Shown: positions 9,501-18,725 of the stretch, in pieces
Position numbering within the stretch: the stretch's first letter is position 1
Layout of the letters: each line of letters begins with the position of its first letter
NCBI GenBank assembly: GCA_029907415.1
Contig: JARYLX010000001.1
Span: forward strand, 1-36,505
Direction of reading: 5' to 3'
DNA: 36,505 nucleotides
Origin: Melioribacter sp.
GTDB lineage: Bacteria; Bacteroidota; Ignavibacteria; Ignavibacteriales; Melioribacteraceae
Program-made: the position numbers and the translations under genes
Notes under the pieces: model-generated
The model's database searches: none
Seen by the model: only the letters and a program-made list of their open reading frames with translations
What the model was told of the DNA's origin: nothing

Positions 9501-10252
9501 TTTTTCTTCTGGAAAATTTTTGAAACTAAAATACTTATTTCATATAAGAAAACCAATGGTATCGCAAGTATAATCTGAGAAACTGGGTCTGTCCCTGGAG
9601 TTAACACAGCAGCAATAATCATAATTGCAACAATTGCATGTCGTCGATATTTTTTCATAAAGTTAGGATTGAGAATGCCTATCTTTGTTAGGAAAAATGA
9701 TAACATTGGTAATTCAAAAACTAATCCTGCACCTAAAATCACACTTAAAACAATTGAGAAGTATTCGTTAATTGCAAAGTTGTTTTCAATTGATGGCGAG
9801 CCAAATTGAGCAGCAAACTTTAATGCAAGAGGCAACATAACAAAATATGCAAAAATTACACCGCAGACGAAACAGAAAGTTGTGAATATCACAATTGAAG
9901 TAATGTATTTTTTTTCTTTTTCTTTTAATGCTGGAGAAATAAACTTCCAGATTTGATAAACAACATTTGGAAAACTCAGTATTAAACCTATAATAATTGC
10001 AACTTCGAAATAAAGAAAAATTTGTCCAAAAGGTTTTAGATTCTGAAGTTTAATATTTGCTTCTTTAGCTGGGAGGAGTAAAACTTTATCAACAAAAAAA
10101 TCAATAAATATCCATGCGACAATAGTTCCTACAACAATGCCAATCAGAGAATAAATAATTCTCCATCTTAATTCCTCGAGATGTTCGAGGAAAGTCATTT
10201 CAACTTCTTCAGATTGATTTTCCTCGGTAAGTAATTTTTCTTTTTTACTCAC
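9497..10252 (-). CDS. tatC: Sec-independent protein translocase subunit TatC
   Basis: 251 residues with six predicted membrane segments and the TatC N-terminal signature MTFLEHLEELRWRI at residues 18-31, which forms part of the twin-arginine signal binding site. TatC exports folded proteins through the inner membrane. The start given is GTG at 10252, 7 bases after glyA; a second possible start is the ATG at 10201, exactly at MTFLEHLEEL, so the first 17 acidic residues are uncertain. The gene lies two genes upstream of the ACIII operon whose ActB has a Tat signal. No tatA is visible in the window. Confidence 0.95.
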   Translation of the reverse strand: MSKKEKLLTEENQSEEVEMTFLEHLEELRWRIIYSLIGIVVGTIVAWIFIDFFVDKVLLLPAKEANIKLQNLKPFGQIFLYFEVAIIIGLILSFPNVVYQIWKFISPALKEKEKKYITSIVIFTTFCFVCGVIFAYFVMLPLALKFAAQFGSPSIENNFAINEYFSIVLSVILGAGLVFELPMLSFFLTKIGILNPNFMKKYRRHAIVAIMIIAAVLTPGTDPVSQIILAIPLVFLYEISILVSKIFQKKN

Positions 10253-10259
10253 ACAACAC

Positions 10260-11561
10260 TTAATTTATTTGTAACTCTGGATACAATGGAAATTTTGAAC
10301 ACAATTCTGCTACTTCTTTTCTAATAGAATTTAGTTGTTGTTCGTTATCAACATTTTTAATTGCTCTATCAATAAAAGATGCAATTAATTTCATTTCATT
10401 TTCTTTCATTCCTCTTGTTGTAACAGCTGGAGTACCAATTCTAATTCCACTTGTAACAAAAGGACTCTTGGTGTCAAATGGAATCATATTTTTATTAACT
10501 GTAATTCCTGCAAGTCCTAATGCAGTTTCAGCTTTTTTACCGCTTATATCTTTGTTTGAAAGGTCAATCAACATCAAATGATTATCTGTTCCACCTGAAA
10601 CAACATCATATCCAAGATTAGCTAATTCTTGTGCAAGTGTTTTTGCATTTTTAATTATTTGTTTGGCATAATCAGTAAAAGAATCCTGCAGAGCTTCTCC
10701 AAATGCTACAGCTTTTGCCATAATAATGTGCATTAAAGGTCCACCCTGAATACCGGGCATAACAATTCCATCAATTACTTCTGACATCATTTTTAATCTG
10801 TCCCCTTTTGGAGTTTTAATACCAAGAGGATTTTCTTTATCCTTCCCAATTAAAATTACTCCACCTCGTGGACCGCGTAATGTTTTATGAGTTGTTGATG
10901 TTACAACATCACAATATGGCAACGGGTTGTTTAACAAACCTTTTGCAATTAGACCAGCTGGATGAGCCATATCGCACATTAAAAATGCTCCAACCTTATC
11001 AGCAATTTCTCTAAACTTGGCATAATCCCAATCCCTTGAATATGCACTTGCACCTGTAATAATTAATTTGGGCTTTTCTTTTTTAGCTATATCTTCAATT
11101 AAATTATAATCAAGCAGTTTGGTTTCTTTGCTTAAAGTGTATGGAACCGAATGGTATATTTGTCCTGAAAAATTAACAAGTGAGCCATGTGTTAAATGTC
11201 CACCGTGGTCAAGACTTAAGCCTAAAATTTTATCACCAGGTTTGAGCAAAGCCATATAAACAGCCATGTTTGCTTGAGAGCCGCTATGAGGCTGAACATT
11301 GACATATTCAGCACCGAACAATTTTTTTAATCTCTCTCGAGCAAGATTTTCTGCCATGTCAACATATTCGCAACCGCCGTAATATCTTTTGCCTGGATAG
11401 CCTTCTGCATATTTATTTGTTAAAACAGAACCGGCTGCACTTAATACTGCCAGACTAACAAAATTTTCAGATGCTATTAATTCAAGATTATACGCTTGAC
11501 GATTAATTTCTAATTTTACTATTTCAAGTATTTCTGGATCCTGATTCAAATATTGTAACAT
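10260..11561 (-). CDS. glyA: Serine hydroxymethyltransferase
   Basis: 433 residues of the PLP-dependent enzyme that interconverts serine plus tetrahydrofolate with glycine plus 5,10-methylene-tetrahydrofolate in the cytoplasm. Clear features are LIASENFVS (28-36), [13 protein letters not shown] (51-63), and the PLP lysine K226 in [17 protein letters not shown] start at 11561, 18 bases after the TPR gene. Length is a little above the usual 410-420 residues and there are no breaks. It may be cotranscribed with tatC downstream (7-base gap). Confidence 0.97.
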   Translation of the reverse strand: MLQYLNQDPEILEIVKLEINRQAYNLELIASENFVSLAVLSAAGSVLTNKYAEGYPGKRYYGGCEYVDMAENLARERLKKLFGAEYVNVQPHSGSQANMAVYMALLKPGDKILGLSLDHGGHLTHGSLVNFSGQIYHSVPYTLSKETKLLDYNLIEDIAKKEKPKLIITGASAYSRDWDYAKFREIADKVGAFLMCDMAHPAGLIAKGLLNNPLPYCDVVTSTTHKTLRGPRGGVILIGKDKENPLGIKTPKGDRLKMMSEVIDGIVMPGIQGGPLMHIIMAKAVAFGEALQDSFTDYAKQIIKNAKTLAQELANLGYDVVSGGTDNHLMLIDLSNKDISGKKAETALGLAGITVNKNMIPFDTKSPFVTSGIRIGTPAVTTRGMKENEMKLIASFIDRAIKNVDNEQQLNSIRKEVAELCSKFPLYPELQIN

Positions 11562-11579
11562 AAAATTTCCTTTGAATTA

Positions 11580-12812
11580 TTATGGAACTTGAACGCTTTT
11601 ACCTATCCATGAATAGCAGTCACCTTCTATTTTTATTGTGTCACCTGATTTTAATTTCCTGAAGAAATAATCTTCTTTTGTAGGAATTGAATTTTGAAGT
11701 GCTTTTACTCTTTCAGCTGCTATAGTTGAATATTGTCCATTCATAGATGCAGCTTTTCTGTAAGTATTTACTGCAAGTAAATAAACACATTTGGCCATGA
11801 AATCAAATTCACAACCACGAGCTGCCTGTTCATATAACTGAGCTTCGATTAATACAGGATAATCCCAATTGGGGTCAATACTCATTGCTTTTTGTAAGAA
11901 TGATCTTGATACAGAAAGTTGATCCATTTTCTTGTAAATAAGAGCAAGATTCACATAATTTTCTTTTCCATCAGGCTGAAGGTCAATTAATTTTCTGTAA
12001 GCTTTTATTGCTTTATCATTTTGTTCTAATTTATCATACACACTTGCTAATTGTTTCCAGTAATTAATGACATCAGGAGCCTTTGTAGTTAAAAATTCCA
12101 ATGGTTCTATTGCTTTTTCATACTCCTGTGCACGTATACATGTAGCTGCATATTTCCAGGCTTTTTCAAGATTATCTTTATCTAAGTCCCATGACTTCTT
12201 TGTTATTTCTACAAGTTCATTAATATTTTCTGCAATTGATTCAAGCTTTTGAATCCAGATTGGATTATCAGGTTCAGCCTCAGATAATTTTGAATATAAA
12301 TCCAGTGCTTTTAGCTTATAATCGTTTGACTCAGAAGCATTAGCTAAGTATAAAAGTCCTAATCTATCTTTATAAAATGCAGGGAGATTCGGGTCTTTTT
12401 CAATTGCTTGCTCATATAATGGAATAATATTTTCTGCTTTATCATTTATCCACACTTCTTTTACATAAGCTTTACGAGCTAAATAATAACCTTCAAGCTG
12501 AGGTTCATATTGAATTGCCTTATCATAAAAATAAAGAATCGTGTCATTTAGCTTTTTTTTCTGTTCATCAGATACTTTTGCACTGTCATGCAGATACCAT
12601 AATGTCTCTTCCATTTTTGGAAATAACTTGAACTTAATAAAATTTGTTGGGTCGCTATTAATTACTTTCCACCCATATGGTTCTGCACTAACATAATCTT
12701 TATTTTTATGATACTCATAAAATAATGAGAAGTTTGCCATTACATCATTCTGGGCAAACATTGAAGTAACATTAATTAATAAAAGTGCTGCTAAATATTT
12801 TACTTTTTTCAA
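11580..12812 (-). CDS. Exported TPR-repeat protein
   Basis: 410 residues with a signal peptide (MKKVKYLAALLLINVTSMFAQ) and several tetratricopeptide repeats, best seen around residues 225-325 (KAIEPLEFLTTKAPDVINYW, KAIKAYRKLIDLQPDG). It is probably periplasmic and involved in protein-protein contact; no enzyme motif is present. The start codon is TTG at 12812: AGGAG lies 8 bases upstream and this start gives an intact signal peptide, while no nearby in-frame ATG does. It lies 21 bases after an outer-membrane barrel gene, so it may serve envelope biogenesis. Specific function is unknown. Confidence 0.85.
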   Translation of the reverse strand: MKKVKYLAALLLINVTSMFAQNDVMANFSLFYEYHKNKDYVSAEPYGWKVINSDPTNFIKFKLFPKMEETLWYLHDSAKVSDEQKKKLNDTILYFYDKAIQYEPQLEGYYLARKAYVKEVWINDKAENIIPLYEQAIEKDPNLPAFYKDRLGLLYLANASESNDYKLKALDLYSKLSEAEPDNPIWIQKLESIAENINELVEITKKSWDLDKDNLEKAWKYAATCIRAQEYEKAIEPLEFLTTKAPDVINYWKQLASVYDKLEQNDKAIKAYRKLIDLQPDGKENYVNLALIYKKMDQLSVSRSFLQKAMSIDPNWDYPVLIEAQLYEQAARGCEFDFMAKCVYLLAVNTYRKAASMNGQYSTIAAERVKALQNSIPTKEDYFFRKLKSGDTIKIEGDCYSWIGKSVQVP

Positions 12813-12833
12813 TTTTGAATCTCCTATATTTTT

Positions 12834-14075
12834 TCATCTTTCTTGTCTAATAAACCAAATTTCGCCAAGACTTAATGTAATAGAAAATTTATAAATGTTT
12901 TCTTTTAGTAAATTATTTGCTGTAGTTCCTCTTTTTCCAAATTGAAAAGCGATATCAATTGTGCTTTCTAAACCAAGTGGTAATGAAAAACCTGTGTAAA
13001 CAGCAATCATATCAATACTCTTATTGTTAATATGATACTGTGTTTTTTCGTAACTTAAACCTCCTCTTAACTTTACCTGTTCCCAGTATGAGTGTGACCT
13101 GAGTTCTGATTTGCGATATTCTACACCCAAACTTAATTTCTGCAAATTCTTAAGTTCATTTATATGTTTATTGTCTTTTGTTAGTTGATTAAATGGTTGA
13201 TAAAGATAATCAGCTACGATAAGATAATCAGATAATTGCAAAGATAATCCAGCTCCAAATCTATAAGGCAGTTTTGTTGTAATTTTTCCTGAGGAATTGC
13301 TCAGAGTTCCAATAATTGTTGTTGAATTATTTACTGTATCAGCATCAATTGTAGATTTGCTTGAGAAAGTAATTCCGATTCTTAAATCCTTCGTGTCATT
13401 CAATTTAATTAATTGTGCTAAGTTGCTCGATATTAATCCAACTGTAAAACCAATTCCACTGTAACTATATTCATCAGAAAATGAACCATCTCGATAAGTT
13501 GAACTACTGTTAAATTCAATCGAAGATTTATGTGTAATTTTTCCAAGATAATAATCGAAAGAAGCCCCTAAAGCAAAATCAAATGGAAGTTTATAAGATA
13601 AACCAATAAATGCTTTTGATAATCCACCTTTCCCACTGTAAGTAAGTTTATATGAACCTGTCAAATCATTGTTTTCTTCTGTTGTTACATCATAATCAAC
13701 ATTAGAGAACGGTAATAATCCTGCAGTTAAGCTCACTCCATACTGATGGTCTATTGGAAATCCAATCAAAAAACCTGTAAAAATTGTTTGTGAATAGAAA
13801 ACAGAATTGGAATTAGATGATATATTATTGCCGTGATAAATTATTCCGGTTTCTACTCGTGTTAATCTTAATTTAGACCAGCTTGCAGGGTTCAGGAAGT
13901 TAAGATAATCATAATCAATAGATGCTATCCCTAATTCTCCCATTCCCATTCTTCGAGCTGAATATGAATAATAAAAATCTCCAAGACCAAATCTCGAATA
14001 AATTGACCCACCTGAAGCAAAAATTATATCAGGCAAGATGATAATTAGAAGAATATATTTTCTAAATTTTTTCAT
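12834..14075 (-). CDS. Outer-membrane beta-barrel protein, function unknown
   Basis: 413 residues from the ATG at 14075 (MKKFRKYILL); an in-frame TTG three codons earlier overlaps the preceding stop but adds nothing to the signal peptide. After the signal comes GGSIYSRFGLGDFYYSYSARR and NPASWSKL, a pattern common in Bacteroidota/Ignavibacteria outer-membrane proteins distantly like FadL/PorV barrels. Alternating hydrophobic strands run to the end, which closes with aromatic-rich strands. It follows a DNRLRE lipoprotein gene by 5 bases and precedes a TPR gene, suggesting an envelope operon. Transport substrate or partner cannot be told from sequence. Confidence 0.75.
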   Translation of the reverse strand: MKKFRKYILLIIILPDIIFASGGSIYSRFGLGDFYYSYSARRMGMGELGIASIDYDYLNFLNPASWSKLRLTRVETGIIYHGNNISSNSNSVFYSQTIFTGFLIGFPIDHQYGVSLTAGLLPFSNVDYDVTTEENNDLTGSYKLTYSGKGGLSKAFIGLSYKLPFDFALGASFDYYLGKITHKSSIEFNSSSTYRDGSFSDEYSYSGIGFTVGLISSNLAQLIKLNDTKDLRIGITFSSKSTIDADTVNNSTTIIGTLSNSSGKITTKLPYRFGAGLSLQLSDYLIVADYLYQPFNQLTKDNKHINELKNLQKLSLGVEYRKSELRSHSYWEQVKLRGGLSYEKTQYHINNKSIDMIAVYTGFSLPLGLESTIDIAFQFGKRGTTANNLLKENIYKFSITLSLGEIWFIRQER

Positions 14076-14080
14076 TGTGT

Positions 14081-15280
14081 TCAATTATTTTTTAAGTAAT
14101 AAATTTTTAATCTAGGACGCAATAGTTCTGATTGTTTACTACCAGATATCCAGATTCTTGCTACTGAAGATTTTTCATCTGCAAGTGATAATTCCAGACC
14201 ATGATTTTCTTCCTTCCCGCTTACCCATTTTTGAACCATCCATGAAATATCGCCGCTAAATACATTCCCGCTTCGACTTAATATTGCATAATAAGAACTA
14301 TCTGAGGTATAACTTTTACTTACGCTGTCTTTTAATACCTTTACAACAATCGAATCTGAAGAGGGATTTCCATCAATACTCTTTAATGAATCCACACTAA
14401 GTTCTAAAGTTGCTTTACTAATTACAATATTGGAAGGGAGCATTGATAAATCGAAAAACAAATAACCTTTATACCCCATTCCTCCTTCGAGCACAATATC
14501 ATCAGGAGAATAAATTTCTGTTCCATTTATAACATGAATATCCATGTATGGCGAAACAAGTATAGTATCTTTGAAAACAGAAGGCTGTTCTAAAACAATA
14601 TATAAAGTTGGCACATCAGGATCATTTGTAAGCTGATAACCCTTAAATCCTAATAGTCTTTGAGTGGCGGATGTTGGTTTGAAAAGTAAACCATAATTTT
14701 TAGGAGCTATAGTTGAGTCAACAGAATATTTAAGCCATTCAAAAACAGCATTAGGGACTAAATTAAATTTTACCAGTGTATCAGTAATGCTGCGTGAGTA
14801 AGAAACATCATTAGCATCATAATCTAATATTTTCAAACTGTCATAATTAAATGCATCTGAGCCCCACTGTTTTCTTACTTGATGGACAGTAAAATCAAAT
14901 GGCAAATTTTTTTCTCCTAAAGAATATTTAACTTTCATATCCATCCATGTTTCTGCTATTTGAAGTTTATTGTCTTTGATTTTAGTTACAAGAGAATCAG
15001 CAAGATAAATTTGAAAACTCAATAATATATAAGATTCTATATATGAGTTTTTTCCAAGAATTAATATATCAGAAACTCCAAGAGTAATTTTTTTTCTAAA
15101 TGTATTTGAACTTAATTTTACATTTTCTTTTTGTGTATCGAATTCATTTAATTTGATTTTATTTACATCCTGTAAAAGTTCAGAGCCAACAGAGGTAGGG
15201 TCGTTATTGCAGGCAGCTAATAATATTGTCAGGATTATAAAAAGAGAAATTTGTTTATATATTACTAAAAAATTTTTCAA
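14081..15280 (-). CDS. DNRLRE-type lipoprotein
   Basis: 399 residues with a lipoprotein signal (LLAAC, Cys at about residue 24). The body resembles DNRLRE domains: AKATLELSV-like strand pairs, FDLSMLPSNIVISKATLELS near residue 280, and a WISGSKQSELLRPRLKIYY ending. Such domains are common on surface lipoproteins of Bacteroidota relatives, but the ligand is unknown. The start codon is TTG at 15280, immediately after the gmhB stop. GGAGG sits 8 bases upstream inside the last gmhB codons, and no in-frame ATG is available, so the TTG call is firm. Confidence 0.8.
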   Translation of the reverse strand: MKNFLVIYKQISLFIILTILLAACNNDPTSVGSELLQDVNKIKLNEFDTQKENVKLSSNTFRKKITLGVSDILILGKNSYIESYILLSFQIYLADSLVTKIKDNKLQIAETWMDMKVKYSLGEKNLPFDFTVHQVRKQWGSDAFNYDSLKILDYDANDVSYSRSITDTLVKFNLVPNAVFEWLKYSVDSTIAPKNYGLLFKPTSATQRLLGFKGYQLTNDPDVPTLYIVLEQPSVFKDTILVSPYMDIHVINGTEIYSPDDIVLEGGMGYKGYLFFDLSMLPSNIVISKATLELSVDSLKSIDGNPSSDSIVVKVLKDSVSKSYTSDSSYYAILSRSGNVFSGDISWMVQKWVSGKEENHGLELSLADEKSSVARIWISGSKQSELLRPRLKIYYLKNN

Positions 15281-15856
15281 TTAATTTTCCTCCGCAAAAG
15301 ATTGAAATATATAATTGCTAACTTCATAAAAATCGTTGGCTACAAAATTGGGCTTTTTACCTTGATTAATCAAGTTAGATATTTCTTCATCATTTAATGT
15401 TGTGCGTAATAAAATTGTTTTCACATTTGCATTAATGCCTGCTTCGACATCAGAACCTCTGTCGCCAATCATAAATGATTTAGTTAAATCAATATCATGT
15501 TCTTCGGCTGCTTTTAGAATCATAGCTGGGGATGGTTTTCTGCAGTTGGCTTTTTCTGGAGGATCATATTCTGGATGATATGGACAATAATAAATTGCAT
15601 CAATTGTTACACCTTCTTTTTGAAGAAGTTCTTTTATTTTCTTATTAACAGCTTCAACATCTTCAATTGTCATTAATCCTTTTGATACTCCGGCTTGATT
15701 TGAAACTACGATTATCTTAAAGCCAAAGTGCTCTTTTAGTTTCCTTAAATTCTCTGCTACTCCCTTTAACAATATAACATCATCAGGATTTTTAATGTAT
15801 CCTGAATCGTGATTTATTGTTCCATCTCTATCTAAAAATAAAGCTGGCTTTAGCAT
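15281..15856 (-). CDS. gmhB: D-glycero-D-manno-heptose 1,7-bisphosphate 7-phosphatase-like HAD phosphatase
   Basis: 191 residues of the HAD superfamily, GmhB type. Motif I is FLDRDGTI (D9, D11), motif II is VVSNQAG, motif III is the lysine in CRKPSPAM, and motif IV is IGDRGSD. The enzyme removes the 7-phosphate from heptose bisphosphate for LPS core or glycan precursors. The zinc loop looks incomplete: C91 and C105 remain, but the positions where I recall a His and a second Cys in E. coli GmhB are Y93 and A103, so zinc binding may be lost or altered. It overlaps glgA by one base (TAATG). Confidence 0.88.
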   Translation of the reverse strand: MLKPALFLDRDGTINHDSGYIKNPDDVILLKGVAENLRKLKEHFGFKIIVVSNQAGVSKGLMTIEDVEAVNKKIKELLQKEGVTIDAIYYCPYHPEYDPPEKANCRKPSPAMILKAAEEHDIDLTKSFMIGDRGSDVEAGINANVKTILLRTTLNDEEISNLINQGKKPNFVANDFYEVSNYIFQSFAEEN

Positions 15857-17349
15857 TAGTTTTTTTCGGTGAGTTTTTTGTAAAGTTCAATGTATTTTTT
15901 AGCTGAATTTAACCATGAAAAATCAGATTTCATTCCATTCTTCATCAAAGTTTTCCAGGCTTCTTTATCATTGGTAAATATTTTTATTGCTTTTTTAATT
16001 TCAGATATCATCGCACCTGCAGTATATTTTTCAAAGACAAATCCATTACCTGAACCATTTTTTTCATTATATGGTTGAATTGTATCTGCAAGACCTCCGG
16101 TTTTATGAACTATAGGAACTGTTCCATAAACAAGACTATACATTTGATTCAAACCGCATGGTTCATATCTCGAAGGAATTAAAAACATATCACTGCCTGC
16201 TTCAATTAAATGTGCAAGGTCTTCATCAAATCCTATAAAACATGAAAATTTATCAGAATATTTTGAAGCCATATTCATAAAAAATTTATTATACTTTTTA
16301 TCACCAGTTCCAAGCAAAACGAGATGAATATCAAGATTCATTAATTGAGTAAAAGCATCTTCAAGTAAATCCATTCCCTTATCTTCTGTTAATCTTGATA
16401 TCAAGCCAATTACTGGGAGATTTTCATCATACTTAAAATTAAAATTCTCCGCCAAAGCTTTTTTATTTTCTTTTTTGCTGTCAATATTTCTTAATGAATA
16501 TTGTTTGGGAATTTTTTTATCAACCTGCGGATTCCACAATGAAGTATCAATTCCATTGATTATTCCGTATACATCTTTTTTTCTTTTAGCAAGAATTTCG
16601 TGTAATCCAGCACTGAATTCTTTTTCTGTGCATAATTCTTTTGCATAAGTTTCACTTACCGTATTTATCATATCTGCAAACATCAAGCCCGTTTTCAAAA
16701 AATTTAATTTCCCTTCATGAAATACTCCCTTTTCACTTGCAAGCTCTTCAGGTAAGGAAGTTTTTGCAAAAGCTTCTTTTGGAAAAATTCCTTGATAAGA
16801 CATGTTATGAATTGTGAATAGGGTTTTAACCGAAGCATACTGCGGGTCATTTTTGTACATTGTTTTCAAATATGCAGGAATTAATCCACATTGCCAGTCG
16901 TTACAATGAATAATGTCAGGTGTCCAGCCTAATTTTGTAATAAGTTCAAAAGCTGCTCTTGCAAATAAAATAAATCTTTCGTCGTTATCCGAATAATCTT
17001 CGCCTGTAAGCGGGTCTGAATACAAACTATGACGACTTCCAAAATATTCAGGATTATCAAGAAAATAAATCTGAACTCTAACTTTAGGACCAATTAAAAA
17101 TGAAGACCTCAAAGAAAATATTACTTCTTTTTCACCAATATTAATCTTGATATCTTTTAATCTTACTACTTCATGAATTTTGTACTTTCTTTCATCAATT
17201 GCTCCATATTTAGGAACAATAAGTCTGACATCATGACCTAATTCCTGTAATTTTTGAGGTAGTGCCGAAGAAACATCCGCCAAACCGCCAGTTTTGATGA
17301 ATGGAACAACTTCAGATGTGGCAAAGAGAATTCTATACTTTGATGGCAT
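15856..17349 (-). CDS. glgA: Glycogen synthase (ADP-glucose type)
   Basis: 497 residues, GT5 family. The N-terminal KTGGLADV motif (from K19) binds the nucleotide sugar; HCNDWQ, LFTIHNMSYQG and NGIDTSLWNP are typical family stretches, and the C-terminal SRYEPCGLNQMYSL motif carries the catalytic Glu region. It adds glucose to alpha-1,4-glucan in the cytoplasm. ATG start at 17349; it is the first gene of a long minus-strand series, divergent from hutI across a 124-base AT-rich gap in which I see no convincing promoter pair. Confidence 0.96.
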   Translation of the reverse strand: MPSKYRILFATSEVVPFIKTGGLADVSSALPQKLQELGHDVRLIVPKYGAIDERKYKIHEVVRLKDIKINIGEKEVIFSLRSSFLIGPKVRVQIYFLDNPEYFGSRHSLYSDPLTGEDYSDNDERFILFARAAFELITKLGWTPDIIHCNDWQCGLIPAYLKTMYKNDPQYASVKTLFTIHNMSYQGIFPKEAFAKTSLPEELASEKGVFHEGKLNFLKTGLMFADMINTVSETYAKELCTEKEFSAGLHEILAKRKKDVYGIINGIDTSLWNPQVDKKIPKQYSLRNIDSKKENKKALAENFNFKYDENLPVIGLISRLTEDKGMDLLEDAFTQLMNLDIHLVLLGTGDKKYNKFFMNMASKYSDKFSCFIGFDEDLAHLIEAGSDMFLIPSRYEPCGLNQMYSLVYGTVPIVHKTGGLADTIQPYNEKNGSGNGFVFEKYTAGAMISEIKKAIKIFTNDKEAWKTLMKNGMKSDFSWLNSAKKYIELYKKLTEKN

Positions 17350-17473
17350 TTTTAGATAATCCTTGCATTTTTAGTATCGAAAAATACGAAATTAATAATG
17401 TCTTAACAAAAAGATTAGAAATTAAGGTTTCGAATTGTCTATTTTTAATATGCTAATAAGAAAAAATTATGTT

Positions 17474-18718
17474 ATGAGAAAATTAATAAAAAATCCTGCT
17501 CTAATTATAACTGTTGATACAAATGGCAAAAATTTTAAGCGCGGAAAAGAACTAAGTAACATCTCGGTCTTAACGAACCATTCTATTCTAATTGAAAATG
17601 GAATTATTAAAGATTTAGTTCCAAACTCATCGCTTAATAAAATTTCTGCAGATGAAGTAATTGATGTAAAAGATAAAATTGTTCTGCCAGGTTTAGTTGA
17701 ATGTCATACACATGCAGCATTTGCCGGTTCTCGTTCAATTGAATTTTTTCAAAGATTAAAAGGTGCAAGCTATGAAGAAATTCTGCAAAATGGCGGTGGT
17801 ATAATTTCTACAGTTCAGTCAGTTAGAAATTCATCTTATGATGAATTGATAAATTTGCTTCAGCCAAAAATTGATAACTTTATTTCACAAGGTATTACTA
17901 CTCTGGAAATTAAAAGCGGCTATGGATTAAGTTATTATGATGAAATTAAATTACTTCAGGTAATTAATCATTTTAAAAAGTTCTATAAGATTGATATTAT
18001 CCCAACATTTTTAGGTGCTCATGTATTTCCTTTAGAGTATAAAAACGACCACGAAGGTTACCTGAATTTGTTAACTGATGAGTTACTTCCCTACATAATC
18101 AAAAATAATTTATCTGAATTTGTTGACATTTATTGTGAAAGCTCGGCTTTCAATCTAAAAGAAACTGAATTAATAATTTCAAAAGCAAAAAAGCTTAATT
18201 ACAAAATTAGAATTCACACAAATCAATTTAATAGTATTGGAGGCATTCAACTTGCAATTAAACATAAAGTATTATCTGTAGACCATCTTGAAGTAATTAA
18301 TGAAAATGAAATAAATGATTTAGCTGAAAGTGAAACTGTTGCTGTTTTATTGCCAGGTGCATCTTTTTTCTCAAACACAAATTATGCCCCTGCAAGAAGT
18401 TTAATTGATAAAAATGCAATTGTAGCATTATCTACTGATTATAATCCTGGAACTTCAAATATCATAAATTTACATTTGATTATGAGTCTTGCAGCAATTT
18501 ATATGAAAATGACTGCAGAAGAAATTATTTCTTCTGTAACCATTAATGCTGCAAAAGCACTCAGCATGGACCAAATTACAGGTAGCATCGAAATTAATAA
18601 GCTAGCTGATTTTGCTATTTTTGATGTTAAAGATTATAAAGATATTATTTATAATATTGGACAAAATTTAACTTTAATGACTATTAAGAAAGGAGAAATA
18701 ATTTATCAAAAAACCTGA
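17474..18718 (+). CDS. hutI: Imidazolonepropionase
   Basis: 414 residues of the amidohydrolase superfamily. It hydrolyses 4-imidazolone-5-propanoate to N-formimino-glutamate in histidine degradation. Metal-binding motif ECHTHAAFAGSR, substrate region SGYGLSYYDE, HTNQFNSIGG, a metal His in SVDHLE, and STDYNPGTSN near the C terminus all match HutI. The frame is open from a TTG at 17435 and has ATGs at 17450 and 17474; I chose 17474 (MRKLIKNPAL) because homologues begin with this strand. It heads a run with ftcD and fchA. Histidase and urocanase genes are not in the window. Confidence 0.95.
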   Translation: MRKLIKNPALIITVDTNGKNFKRGKELSNISVLTNHSILIENGIIKDLVPNSSLNKISADEVIDVKDKIVLPGLVECHTHAAFAGSRSIEFFQRLKGASYEEILQNGGGIISTVQSVRNSSYDELINLLQPKIDNFISQGITTLEIKSGYGLSYYDEIKLLQVINHFKKFYKIDIIPTFLGAHVFPLEYKNDHEGYLNLLTDELLPYIIKNNLSEFVDIYCESSAFNLKETELIISKAKKLNYKIRIHTNQFNSIGGIQLAIKHKVLSVDHLEVINENEINDLAESETVAVLLPGASFFSNTNYAPARSLIDKNAIVALSTDYNPGTSNIINLHLIMSLAAIYMKMTAEEIISSVTINAAKALSMDQITGSIEINKLADFAIFDVKDYKDIIYNIGQNLTLMTIKKGEIIYQKT

Positions 18719-18725
18719 GGACAAA

